A stretch of DNA of 35,437 nucleotides, from assembly GCA_902617605.1 (NCBI GenBank), contig CACMXO010000010.1, positions 1 to 35,437 of the forward strand, read 5' to 3'. The first letter of the stretch is position 1. Each line of letters begins with the position of its first letter. This stretch comes from an uncultured Prochlorococcus sp. Its GTDB lineage: Bacteria; Cyanobacteriota; Cyanobacteriia; PCC-6307; Cyanobiaceae. The position numbers and the translations under genes were made by a program. Under the pieces are notes generated by a model that was not told the DNA's origin, did not search any database, and was given only the letters and a program-made list of their open reading frames with translations. This document shows positions 26,034 through 34,549 of this stretch, in pieces.

Positions 26034-26921
26034 ATGGAGATAAGACGCAGGCCACCAAATCCCACAGTAAGGGTAGAAAATTTAGAATATGCTGTCCCTC
26101 ATAGAGAAGCACAAGCAAAAAATATTCTGGAAGAAATTGTATGGCACAAGGATATTGAAATTAAGAATTTTAAAAAAATAGTCTCTTTAGAAGATCTCAT
26201 CAAAAAAATTGAGAAACTTCCTACTCCCAAAAATTTTTATAAAAATATTTTGGAGTCAAAAATAAAACCAGGAGTTATTGCTGAAATAAAAAAAGCTAGT
26301 CCGAGTAAAGGAGTTATTAGAAAAGATTTTAACCCTGAAAAAATAGCAATTTGTTATGAAGGATTGGGTGCATCATGTATCTCAGTACTTACCGATAAAA
26401 GGTTTTTTCAAGGTAGTTATGAAATACTCGAAACTGTAAGGAGATCAACTAATCTCCCTCTACTTTGCAAAGATTTTATTATTTCTGCTTATCAGATTTA
26501 TAAAGCAAGGGTATCTGGTGCTGATGCAATATTATTAATCGCTGCGATTTTAAGTGATGACGATTTAATTTATTTAAAGAAAATAGCTGATAATTTAAAG
26601 ATGAGTGTTCTTGTTGAGGTCCATAACACTAATGAATTAGAAAGGATTTTAAGGTTAAAGTCTTTTAATTTGATTGGAATAAATAACAGGGACTTAAAGA
26701 CTTTTAAAACGGATTTAAAAACATCAATAGAATTGATGCATACATATGCAGATATATTTTTAAAACAAAATATTATTCCTATAAGTGAATCTGGAATTAA
26801 TTGTGCCGAAGATTTAGAATCGCTTAGATCTATTGGAATCAAGGGAGTATTAATTGGTGAAACTTTTATGAGAGAAACTGATATTGAACAATCCTTCAAG
26901 AAATTATTTAACTCAATTTAA
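26034..26921 (+). CDS. trpC: Indole-3-glycerol-phosphate synthase
   Basis: A 295-residue TIM-barrel enzyme of tryptophan synthesis. Motifs are [19 protein letters not shown] (about 81-99), [56 protein letters not shown] and GVLIGETFM, covering the catalytic Lys/Glu set and the phosphate-binding loops. An N-terminal extension of about 30 residues ([20 protein letters not shown]) is usual for cyanobacterial TrpC. It lies 12 bp after lpdA on the same strand and is not part of a trp operon here. Confidence 0.96.
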   Translation: MEIRRRPPNPTVRVENLEYAVPHREAQAKNILEEIVWHKDIEIKNFKKIVSLEDLIKKIEKLPTPKNFYKNILESKIKPGVIAEIKKASPSKGVIRKDFNPEKIAICYEGLGASCISVLTDKRFFQGSYEILETVRRSTNLPLLCKDFIISAYQIYKARVSGADAILLIAAILSDDDLIYLKKIADNLKMSVLVEVHNTNELERILRLKSFNLIGINNRDLKTFKTDLKTSIELMHTYADIFLKQNIIPISESGINCAEDLESLRSIGIKGVLIGETFMRETDIEQSFKKLFNSI

Positions 26922-26937
26922 TATTGACTTCAAATCG

Positions 26938-26946
26938 TGCTATAAA
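26938..26946 (+). promoter_or_regulatory. Possible extended -10 promoter of the nickel permease gene
   Basis: TGCTATAAA joins a TGn extension to TATAAA and ends 30 bases before the start ATG at 26977. A TTGACT lies too close (11-base spacer) to serve as its -35. This would allow expression of the permease apart from trpC. Confidence 0.35.
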
Positions 26947-26976
26947 ATTGAATAAACAGAGTTGTACTGAATATAT

Positions 26977-27648
26977 ATGCAGACTGTAATTTTAACAGGT
27001 ATAGTCGCAGGATTTGTTCATGTAGTTAGTGGCGTTGATCATCTAATTGCAATGGCACCAGCAGCAATTAATAATCCCCAAAAAGCTCTTAAAAATAGTT
27101 TCTCATGGGGCTTGGGACATTCTTCAGGAGTCCTCTTGTTAGCTTTTCTAGCGATTTTTATTAAGGATATTACGCCATTAAACAAATTTTCTAGTATTGC
27201 CGAATTCCTGGTTGGAATTTCACTTCTAATTGTTGGAGTATTTGCTATAAAAAATTCTTTTCAATTAAGTATCCACTCGCATTCCCATAAGCATGAGAAT
27301 GGAATTGCCCATCGTCACTTTCACTTTCATGTTAAGGAACAAAAAAATAATAATAAGCACTCGCATGCTTTGACTGGTTTAGGCTTGCTACATGGTATAG
27401 CTGGAGGTTCACATTTTCTTGCAGTTCTTCCTGCTTTAGCACTACCTTTAACAAGCGCTTGCTTATATTTGATTTCATATTTGATTGGTTCACTCATAAG
27501 TATGAATCTTTTTACTTTTTTAATATCTTTTACTACCTTTAAAGCAAGTCAAAAATTTATTAAAAGATTAATAGCTGTGGCAGGAGGGCTTTCCTTTTCT
27601 TTGGGATTATTTTGGATTCAAAGAAGTGCTTCTGTTTTTTTGAATTAA
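26977..27648 (+). CDS. UreH/NicO-like nickel (or cobalt) permease
   Basis: A 223-residue membrane protein with about six helices. The first helix carries GFVHVVSGVDHLIAMAP, matching the H..xG.DHL motif of UreH/NicO metal permeases, and SWGLGHSSGVLLL and LGLLHGIAGGSHFLAVLPAL repeat the same pattern. The central loop (about 98-130) is very His-rich (HSHSHKHENGIAHRHFHFH), as in Ni/Co transporters. It converges on the Ni-superoxide dismutase genes sodX/sodN, overlapping the sodX end by 42 bp, which points to nickel supply. Substrate is inferred; Co2+ cannot be excluded. Confidence 0.78.
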   Translation: MQTVILTGIVAGFVHVVSGVDHLIAMAPAAINNPQKALKNSFSWGLGHSSGVLLLAFLAIFIKDITPLNKFSSIAEFLVGISLLIVGVFAIKNSFQLSIHSHSHKHENGIAHRHFHFHVKEQKNNNKHSHALTGLGLLHGIAGGSHFLAVLPALALPLTSACLYLISYLIGSLISMNLFTFLISFTTFKASQKFIKRLIAVAGGLSFSLGLFWIQRSASVFLN

Positions 27649-28008
27649 AAAATTTTTTAAATTAGGAATAATTAATTTAGAGGTGACAATCCCAATTATT
27701 TTTTCGTTATTGATTAATCCAAATTTATTACTATCTTCGCTAAATTCAATATTGTCGCCGATAACCTCAACGTTATTTTGATTTACTGAATTTATCCTTT
27801 TTATTAGGTTTTTATTTTTAATTGGATGATTAAAAATAACTATTTGTCGATTTTTTAATATTGATTTATTCTTTTTATATTTTTTAAAAAATACAATGTC
27901 ACCTTCTTTTAGGTAAGGAAACATCGATTCACCACTAATAATCGCGGTTTTTCTTAAACCTAAAAAAAATAAAATAAAATCAAAAAAACTTTTGAAAATA
28001 ACTCTGAT
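27607..28008 (-). CDS. sodX: Ni-SOD maturation protease SodX (start uncertain)
   Basis: An S24/S26 signal-peptidase-like protease expected to remove the SodN propeptide. The sequence SGESMFPYLKEGDIVFFK matches the S-x-S-M-x-P..GD active-site box, and RQIVIFNHP and GDN follow as in that family. The first ATG, at 27924, would code for the Met just after the catalytic Ser and so exclude it. The frame stays open upstream through a hydrophobic segment to a stop overlapping the sodN end. No ATG, GTG or TTG occurs there; ATC at 28008 forms a TAATC junction with the sodN stop, where TAATG would be expected. Given coordinates cover the whole open frame (133 codons); 105 are certain. Confidence 0.75.
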   Translation of the reverse strand: MRVIFKSFFDFILFFLGLRKTAIISGESMFPYLKEGDIVFFKKYKKNKSILKNRQIVIFNHPIKNKNLIKRINSVNQNNVEVIGDNIEFSEDSNKFGLINNEKIIGIVTSKLIIPNLKNFLIQKNRSTSLNPK

Positions 28009-28481
28009 TAACTAGCTGTTACAAAAGCGTCTGATCTTCCTTTTGAAGCCCAGAAAATATTATGAATTTTTTCTACATAACTCATGAGTTCTTCAGCTTG
28101 GGCTAAGTCAATATTAACTTTGCATGCACTGCATAATTTGGCCGCTTTCCAAATGGTTTCATGTAAGTCTGGATAAGTTTCTAAGTGAACTGGTTTAAAG
28201 TAATCTGTCCACAAAATTAGAATCTCTTTCTTTGTTTCTTTTGCTTGCTCTTCTTTAACTGCAACATATCTAGAGAATGTATTACTGTATGCAGCCCACT
28301 CTGCTGAATCAGTGCTAGAAGGAGCTTCTAATGCAATAAGTTTTTTTGTCATTGATAAAACTGCTTCAGCTGCAACTCTCGTAGATGCTGGGTCGTAAAC
28401 ACCACAAGGACCATCGCAGTGAGCATGGACTGTCATTGGGGATTTTTTATCTAGAAAAGAATTGATGAATTTACTTAACAT
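28008..28481 (-). CDS. sodN: Nickel superoxide dismutase
   Basis: A 157-residue four-helix-bundle enzyme that disproportionates superoxide in the cytoplasm. Residues 21-29, HCDGPCGVY, are the nickel hook: after cleavage before His21 the new N-terminus, Cys22 and Cys26 bind Ni. The 20-residue propeptide (MLSKFINSFLDKKSPMTVHA) is removed by SodX, encoded directly downstream. Length is normal. Together with sodX and the facing permease gene this forms a self-contained nickel module, replacing iron SOD in iron-poor ocean water (family knowledge). Confidence 0.97.
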   Translation of the reverse strand: MLSKFINSFLDKKSPMTVHAHCDGPCGVYDPASTRVAAEAVLSMTKKLIALEAPSSTDSAEWAAYSNTFSRYVAVKEEQAKETKKEILILWTDYFKPVHLETYPDLHETIWKAAKLCSACKVNIDLAQAEELMSYVEKIHNIFWASKGRSDAFVTAS

Positions 28482-28559
28482 TTCAAATATTTGGTGTTGT
28501 ATATATATTACTTGGAGATTAACTAAATTGAAAAGTCTTAGATATTTTTCTTACTTAAT

Positions 28560-29132
28560 TTAATTGACTTTTAATAATTCAACTTCAAATATTAAAGTCG
28601 CATTAGCAGGTATTACATTTCCAGCTCCTCTTGATCCGTATCCAAGTTCCGGAGGTATTGTTAATTTTCTTTTGCCTCCAACTTTCATGCCTGATACACC
28701 TTCGTCCCAACCTTTTATTACTCGTCCAGCACCCAAGGGAAAGCTGAATGGAGCTCTGCCGATACTGGTATCAAATTGTGTCCCGTCTTCTAGTGTTCCT
28801 GTGTAATTTACAGTAACTGTTTGCCCAGCACTAGCCTCATCTCCTTCCCCGTTTACGATATCTGCAATAATTAAACCACTTTCTGTAGTCCTTGAATTGT
28901 TGTCTGATGGTGTTTCTTCTGCCATAGCGAAAAGTATAGGATTTGGATCTGATGGGTCTAGTTCAAATAAATTATTATTTGAGACATTTGATGATTTTGC
29001 AACAGGTGTTTTTTGAACTGACTGAGTTTCTGATTCAGCAGCATTAACAACTTGAGGTGAATTAAATTGACTGAAAAGAGTTAATGAAACACAAAAAACA
29101 AAAACTGCAAAACTGATAAAGACTTCTTTCAC
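28560..29132 (-). CDS. FKBP-type peptidyl-prolyl cis-trans isomerase, exported
   Basis: A 190-residue protein. Residues 1-~32 form a signal peptide ([18 protein letters not shown], then NAA), followed by an Ala/Ser/Asn linker and one FKBP domain (about 80-190): [58 protein letters not shown] and [13 protein letters not shown]. All core ligand-pocket residues (Tyr, Phe, Asp, Trp, Tyr) are present. It should catalyse proline isomerisation in the periplasm or thylakoid lumen. It stands upstream of sodN on the same strand but 78 bp away. Confidence 0.92.
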   Translation of the reverse strand: MKEVFISFAVFVFCVSLTLFSQFNSPQVVNAAESETQSVQKTPVAKSSNVSNNNLFELDPSDPNPILFAMAEETPSDNNSRTTESGLIIADIVNGEGDEASAGQTVTVNYTGTLEDGTQFDTSIGRAPFSFPLGAGRVIKGWDEGVSGMKVGGKRKLTIPPELGYGSRGAGNVIPANATLIFEVELLKVN

Positions 29133-29218
29133 TTAAATTTTGAAAGTTACTAAAACTTAGTTTACAGAATGAAGGTACAATAAATGGGTGATTATAAATT
29201 TAATTTCGTAATTTTAGA

Positions 29219-30706
29219 TTGTTAATCCCAACTCAAATCAAAAGTCTAAGACAATATTTTTACCCTTGTTTAGGAGGAATTTTAGGAGGAATTTCAGTTT
29301 CAACTCATTTTTGGCTGATTTTTATGCCGATATCATTATTTATTTTATGGAAGGGAAGTGAAAGGAGAATAGCAAATTTTTGTTGGGGTTTTTTCTTTAT
29401 CTTGATAAGTCATTCTTGGCTTTATGATCTTCATCCATTGACATGGCTTGGGTTTTCAAAGCTTGCAAGTTTAATTATTGCCATTTTAATATTATTATTT
29501 TGCGCTTTTTTGGGTGGGATATTAGTTTATTTATGGGGATTGTTAGTTGAAATTATTCTCTGGAAAGAGGATGTTTTCAAAATGAAAATATTATCTTTAA
29601 CAGTAAAAGTATTTTTTTTATCTTTGAGTTGGGGTATTGGTGAATTGATACTTTCTCAAACACCTTTTTTTTGGATAGGTTTAGGAGAGAGTCTTATCCC
29701 AGGTGATATTTATCTTGCTGGTTTAGCGAGATGGATTGGTGCAAGTGGTTTATGCGTATTACAAATATTGATTGGATTTTGGATTTTTTATATTCAAGGT
29801 AGATGGGAAAGAAAACTTTACTTTAAAAAAATATTTCTTTTAGGACTTTTGTTTTTTATTTTCTTACATTTATTTGGAGGTTTAACAACTCCAATAAAAA
29901 GAAATTATGAATATCCAGTAGCTATTTGGCAAACTAATATACCAACAAGAGAAAAATTAAAAATAAATGATGAATTTATTGAAGAAAAGCTATCTATCGC
30001 TCAAAAGTATGCTATTTCAAAGAAAGTGAAACTTCTTGTTGCTCCTGAAGGGACTCTAAATAGTAATTTTTATTTATCTAATGGCTTTAAGATTAATACC
30101 TTGGCAGGAGGTTTCAGAAATTCTAAAAATGAGTTAAGAAGTTCTTTACTCGGATTTAAAATTGGAGATAAATCTTTTACCTCATTTATAGATAAACATA
30201 GACTTGTTCCATTAGGTGAAAAAACACCTAAATTTCTAGATAGTTTTTCAAGAGGATTATCTGCTGTAGGAGGAATTCAACCTGGCTCTAATTCAAGATT
30301 GTTTGATCCTAAATTTACACAACCTCTAGCAGTGGCTATTTGTTATGAAATTAGTGATGGATTGAAAATAAGAAAGGCTATTAATAGCGGTGCAAAACTT
30401 ATAATAACTGCAGCAAATTTAGATCCCTATCCAACTAAGCTTTATAATCAATTCCTGTCTTTAGCAAGATTGAGAAGTATTGAAAATAAAAAAGATAATC
30501 TACTTGTATCAAACACTGGCCCTTCGGGTTTAGTAAAAGATGATGGGAAAATAATTCAACTTCTAGATTTTAATGTGGAGCAAAATAAAGTTGTTTTCCC
30601 TAATTTTTCATCCCACAATACCTTCTATACAAAATTCGGAGATAAACCTATTTTGTTATTGTTTATATTTTTTATGGGATTAAATTTCTTTTGGAAAATT
30701 AATTAA
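29219..30706 (+). CDS. lnt: Apolipoprotein N-acyltransferase
   Basis: A 495-residue inner-membrane enzyme that N-acylates lipoproteins. Six or so hydrophobic helices (1-220) precede a nitrilase-type domain with the triad Glu277 (VAPEGTLN), Lys326 ([10 protein letters not shown]) and Cys375 (VAICYEISD). A C-terminal helix (about 472-492) follows. The chosen start is TTG at 29219; no ATG lies in frame before the first helix. The end overlaps the convergent mnmA end by eight bases. Sequence conservation is modest, as is usual for cyanobacterial Lnt. Confidence 0.88.
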   Translation: MLIPTQIKSLRQYFYPCLGGILGGISVSTHFWLIFMPISLFILWKGSERRIANFCWGFFFILISHSWLYDLHPLTWLGFSKLASLIIAILILLFCAFLGGILVYLWGLLVEIILWKEDVFKMKILSLTVKVFFLSLSWGIGELILSQTPFFWIGLGESLIPGDIYLAGLARWIGASGLCVLQILIGFWIFYIQGRWERKLYFKKIFLLGLLFFIFLHLFGGLTTPIKRNYEYPVAIWQTNIPTREKLKINDEFIEEKLSIAQKYAISKKVKLLVAPEGTLNSNFYLSNGFKINTLAGGFRNSKNELRSSLLGFKIGDKSFTSFIDKHRLVPLGEKTPKFLDSFSRGLSAVGGIQPGSNSRLFDPKFTQPLAVAICYEISDGLKIRKAINSGAKLIITAANLDPYPTKLYNQFLSLARLRSIENKKDNLLVSNTGPSGLVKDDGKIIQLLDFNVEQNKVVFPNFSSHNTFYTKFGDKPILLLFIFFMGLNFFWKIN

Positions 30707-31856
30707 TTAATCCGCCACCTAATAAAATTTCTCCTCTATAAAAAACTGCAGCTTGTCCGGGTGTTACTGAACTTTGACTTTCTTCAAATATTAATTTAAA
30801 TGTTTTAGTTGGATTATCTAAATTTTTCAAAGGGATTAAAGTTCCCTTTACTGGATGACTTCTATATCTGATTTGTGCTTCTACTTGTATCTCTTGCTTA
30901 GGTTCTTCGATTGAAACCCAGTTAACCTTAGTAATTATTGCTTCTTTATTAAATAGATCACTTTTATCTGCTACATAAACTATGTTTTTTAACCTGTCTA
31001 AACTTTTTACATATAATGGTTCAGGCCAAGCGATGCCCAAACCTTTTCTTTGCCCTACTGTAAAGTGCTGTATACCATTGTGCGTTCCTAGGACTTTCCC
31101 ATTTACATGCACAATTTCTCCTTCATTGGGTTCAATGTGTTTGTCGATAAATCTCTGCATTGATCCATAATGCTCAACTAAACATAAATCTTGACTTTCT
31201 GGTTTTTGAGCAGTTCTAAGGCCTAATCTCAGTGCTTCCTTTCTTGTTTCTTCTTTTTTCATTTCACCAAGAGGAAATTCTAATCTGCTTAGTACTTCTT
31301 GTGAAAGAGAATAAAGAAAATAACTTTGGTCCTTTTTTTCGTCAGCGCCTCTTAGAAGAAGGAAGTCCTTAAATACAAATCTTTTGCAATCAAGTTTTTC
31401 AGCATAAGATGATTTTTTTATCCTTGCGTAATGTCCGGTTGCAATATGAGTAAAGTCTTTTTTGTTTATTGCGTAATTAAGCATCTCTTCAAACTTCACA
31501 TTCTTGTTGCACATCGAACATGGAAGTGGAGTGAATCCTTTCTCATAGCTTTCAGTAGTTTTTTTAATTACCTCTCTTTCGAAAATTTCTCTTGAGTCTA
31601 TTATTTTATGATTAATTCCCAAATCTTCACAAAGGCCAGCAGCATCTACTAATCCTTCAGAACAACAGGAGCCTTGACCTTTCATTAGCCAAAGAGTTAG
31701 TCCCTCAACATTCCAGCCTCTTTCTACAAGAAGAGCAGCCGAAAGGGAACTATCTACGCCACCAGAAAGACCTACAATAATATTTTTCTTCTTTTTAGTT
31801 TTATTATTAGAAGAAAAAAAGTTCTCTAATTTTTTATCCTTTTGTGTTTTTAACAT
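30699..31856 (-). CDS. mnmA: tRNA-uridine 2-thiolase
   Basis: A 385-residue PP-loop enzyme that thiolates U34 of tRNA Lys, Glu and Gln. The PP-loop is [18 protein letters not shown] (about 26-43). Cys116 ([10 protein letters not shown]) and Cys225 ([10 protein letters not shown]) are the catalytic pair, and [11 protein letters not shown] marks the central domain. A Lys-rich N-terminal extension of about 24 residues precedes the PP-loop. It starts at ATG 31856, divergent from nnr by 46 bp. Confidence 0.95.
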   Translation of the reverse strand: MLKTQKDKKLENFFSSNNKTKKKKNIIVGLSGGVDSSLSAALLVERGWNVEGLTLWLMKGQGSCCSEGLVDAAGLCEDLGINHKIIDSREIFEREVIKKTTESYEKGFTPLPCSMCNKNVKFEEMLNYAINKKDFTHIATGHYARIKKSSYAEKLDCKRFVFKDFLLLRGADEKKDQSYFLYSLSQEVLSRLEFPLGEMKKEETRKEALRLGLRTAQKPESQDLCLVEHYGSMQRFIDKHIEPNEGEIVHVNGKVLGTHNGIQHFTVGQRKGLGIAWPEPLYVKSLDRLKNIVYVADKSDLFNKEAIITKVNWVSIEEPKQEIQVEAQIRYRSHPVKGTLIPLKNLDNPTKTFKLIFEESQSSVTPGQAAVFYRGEILLGGGLIN

Positions 31857-31902
31857 GGAAGTTTAAATTTTCGAACAGTTCTTCAATTGCTTTGTACTCA
31901 TT

Positions 31903-33468
31903 ATGAACGAAATTGTATGGCCAACAATTGATTCTGAACATTTAATTGTTGATTCAAAGCAAATGTTGAAATTAGAGAAAGAAATGTTCTCTGATGGAAT
32001 GCCACAAGAAGCATTGATGGAAAAAGCTGGTATCCAAATTAGTAAATGGCTCTTAAAAAAGAAACCTCTTATCAAGAATGGAATAACTGTTTTTATAGGT
32101 CCTGGGCATAATGGCGGGGATGGTGCAGTAATAGCTAGAGAGCTTTTTTTGAAAGGTTTTTATGTTCAGGTATGGTGTCCATTCCCGATAAAAAAAACAT
32201 TAACAAATAACCACCTTAATTATCTTACATCTATTGGTGTCACAAAATTAGTAGAGCCTCCTGATGCAAATGGGAAAGAGCTTTGGATTGATGCGGTTTT
32301 TGGTAATAATCAAACAAGAAAAGTTGATAATAAATTAATTAAACTTTTTAATCAAAAATTTCATAACAAATATGGCAAGGTAATAAGCATTGATATTCCA
32401 ACTGGATTATGCCCTGACAAAGGAGAGCCTTTTTTCGATAACGCAGTAAAGGCTGACTATACCTTGGCCATTGGTCTTCATAAGATTGGGTTGACGCAAG
32501 ATTCTGCTTTACCTTTTATTGGAGAATTACACCATATTGATATTGGGGTGCCTATTTATAAATTACTTAAGGTTGAAAAAAAAGTTTTTAAGGTTACTTA
32601 CAAAGATTTAAAAAATATTGATTTGCCTTCCCTACCAAAAAATTCCAACAAATATCAAAGAGGTAGAACATTATTAATAGCTGGAAGTAAAAAATATCCT
32701 GGCGCTGCATACTTAGCATTAAAAGGCGCCATATCAAGTGGAGCAGGCTATGTCTCCGCTATCCTGCCTGATTTAGTTGCTGAATCTATTTGGCAAGTCG
32801 CTCCAGAAATAGTTTTAAAAGAAACTATGCAATCTAATCAAAATGGAAATGCATCTTTATTTGGTGCATTAAAAAATATTGATTTAAGTGAATTTAATTC
32901 GGTAGCTGTCGGCCCAGGGATAGGAATTGATAATGATGATTGGAAAAAATCAGAAGAATATCTTATAGCTTTTGGAGGATTATTGATCTTGGATGCAGAT
33001 GCACTTAATAGAATTTCGGAATCTAAGTTGGGATCAGATTTCTTTTTAGAAAGAAAATTTAAGACTTGGATTACACCACATAGAAAAGAATTTGGAAGAT
33101 TATTTCCTAATATTATTTCTAATTCAAATCTTGGGCTTGCTCTTGAAGCGGCAAAAGAATTCAATATAAGTATTTTATTAAAGGGCGCTAACAGCATAGT
33201 TGCTGATAATAAAAAAATATGGCAACTTTTTGGAACCGACTCTCAGACGGCTCGAGCAGGATTGGGCGATCTTTTATCTGGATTTGTAGCTGGCAGTTCT
33301 GCAATTGATTTAACCATTTGTGAAAATATAACAACAGATTTTTTCGCTAAATACGTACTTTTGCATTCATTTGCTGCATCTAGTTGTAAAAGTGGGTCAA
33401 ATGCTTCTGCTATTGGTGATGAATTGACAAAATTAATTAGAAATATAAAAACGAGACAAATATCTTGA
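31903..33468 (+). CDS. nnr: Bifunctional NAD(P)H-hydrate epimerase / ADP-dependent dehydratase
   Basis: A 521-residue fused repair enzyme for hydrated NAD(P)H. The N-terminal epimerase (NnrE, about 12-225) shows GPGHNGGDGAVIARELF near 66 and SIDIPTGLCPDKG. The C-terminal ribokinase-like dehydratase (NnrD, about 235-515) shows SKKYPGAAYLALKGAISSGAGY, VGPGIGID, LILDADALN, WITPHRKEFGRL and ARAGLGDLLSGFVAG with the catalytic Asp. The fusion is the usual bacterial architecture. It begins at ATG 31903, divergent from mnmA. Confidence 0.94.
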   Translation: MNEIVWPTIDSEHLIVDSKQMLKLEKEMFSDGMPQEALMEKAGIQISKWLLKKKPLIKNGITVFIGPGHNGGDGAVIARELFLKGFYVQVWCPFPIKKTLTNNHLNYLTSIGVTKLVEPPDANGKELWIDAVFGNNQTRKVDNKLIKLFNQKFHNKYGKVISIDIPTGLCPDKGEPFFDNAVKADYTLAIGLHKIGLTQDSALPFIGELHHIDIGVPIYKLLKVEKKVFKVTYKDLKNIDLPSLPKNSNKYQRGRTLLIAGSKKYPGAAYLALKGAISSGAGYVSAILPDLVAESIWQVAPEIVLKETMQSNQNGNASLFGALKNIDLSEFNSVAVGPGIGIDNDDWKKSEEYLIAFGGLLILDADALNRISESKLGSDFFLERKFKTWITPHRKEFGRLFPNIISNSNLGLALEAAKEFNISILLKGANSIVADNKKIWQLFGTDSQTARAGLGDLLSGFVAGSSAIDLTICENITTDFFAKYVLLHSFAASSCKSGSNASAIGDELTKLIRNIKTRQIS

Positions 33469-33606
33469 AAGAAACAATTTAAGAGAGTTATTTATAGTTT
33501 TAAACACATAAGTGTACAAATATTACTTGAAATCTGAAGCGCGCATTAAATATTTGGCTATTTCTTTGAAAATGTAGGAAAGTTTTAATACCTAAAAGGT
33601 CTAAAA

Positions 33607-34548
33607 ATGGTTTCATCATTACCAACACAAGCCGAACCTCCCAAAAGGAAGGGTAATGATCCAATAAGTTGGTATTTACAGAATATCGGTAGAGTTCCTT
33701 TATTAACACCTGCCGAAGAGATTGAATTGGGTAATCAAGTTCAAAAAATGATGATTCTCACAGAAGATGGGCAACTTAATGAAAATATTAATGAATTTAC
33801 CATTCAGCAAAAAAGAGCAATAAAAATTGGTCGTAGAGCTAAGGAAAGAATGATGAAAGCTAATTTAAGATTAGTAGTCAGTGTTGCAAAAAAATATCAA
33901 GGCAAAGGCTTAGAACTTCTTGATCTAGTACAAGAAGGGTCTCTTGGCTTGGAGAGAGCTGTTGAAAAATTTGATCCGACTAGGGGATACAAGTTTTCTA
34001 CTTATGCTTTTTGGTGGATTAGGCAGAGTATGACAAGAGCAATTGCTTGTCAATCAAGAACAATACGTTTACCTGTTCATTTAAGTGAAAGGTTGGCCTC
34101 TATTAGAAAAGTTAGTAGAGATTTGGCCCATAAACTGGGTGCTATGCCAAGCAGAATTGAAATTGCAGAGGCGATGGAAATTGATGTAGAAGAATTGGAT
34201 TCTATTTTGAGACAAGCCTTATCTACTAGTAGTTTAGATGCTCCAGTAAATGGCGATGATGGCAGGAGTTTTTTAGGTGATTTAATTGCAGATAGTAATA
34301 ATGAAGAGCCTTTAGATCAAGTTGAACAAAAAATGCATCAAGAGCAACTTGGGAAGTGGTTAAGTCATTTAAGCGAGCAAGAACAACATGTTCTCAAGTT
34401 AAGGTTTGGACTTGATGCAAATGAGAGACACACGCTTGCTGAAATTGGAAGATTATTAGAAGTTTCTAGAGAAAGAGTAAGACAAGTTGAACTTAAGGCT
34501 TTAAGAAAATTAAGAAATTTAACTAGAAAATTACCTAGTGGTATTTAA
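33607..34548 (+). CDS. Group 2 RNA polymerase sigma factor (sigma-70 family)
   Basis: A 313-residue sigma factor. Region 1.2 is DPISWYLQNIGRVPLLTPAEE (about 18-38), regions 2.1-2.4 include MMKANLRLVVSVAKKYQG, LLDLVQEGSLGLERAVEKFD and FSTYAFWWIRQSMTRAIACQ, region 3 starts with HLSERLASIRKV, and region 4.2 is TLAEIGRLLEVSRERVRQVE. It lacks a long region 1.1, and region 2.4 is close to RpoD, so it should recognise -10 boxes like the housekeeping sigma. Group 2 members in cyanobacteria respond to light and stress, but the paralogue cannot be named from sequence alone. ATG at 33607. Confidence 0.92.
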   Translation: MVSSLPTQAEPPKRKGNDPISWYLQNIGRVPLLTPAEEIELGNQVQKMMILTEDGQLNENINEFTIQQKRAIKIGRRAKERMMKANLRLVVSVAKKYQGKGLELLDLVQEGSLGLERAVEKFDPTRGYKFSTYAFWWIRQSMTRAIACQSRTIRLPVHLSERLASIRKVSRDLAHKLGAMPSRIEIAEAMEIDVEELDSILRQALSTSSLDAPVNGDDGRSFLGDLIADSNNEEPLDQVEQKMHQEQLGKWLSHLSEQEQHVLKLRFGLDANERHTLAEIGRLLEVSRERVRQVELKALRKLRNLTRKLPSGI

Positions 34549-34549
34549 T

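Noticed and set aside
33513-33525. GTA...TAC near the sigma factor promoter as an NtcA site
   Set aside because: The spacer is seven bases where NtcA sites need eight, and no suitable -10 element stands at the expected distance.
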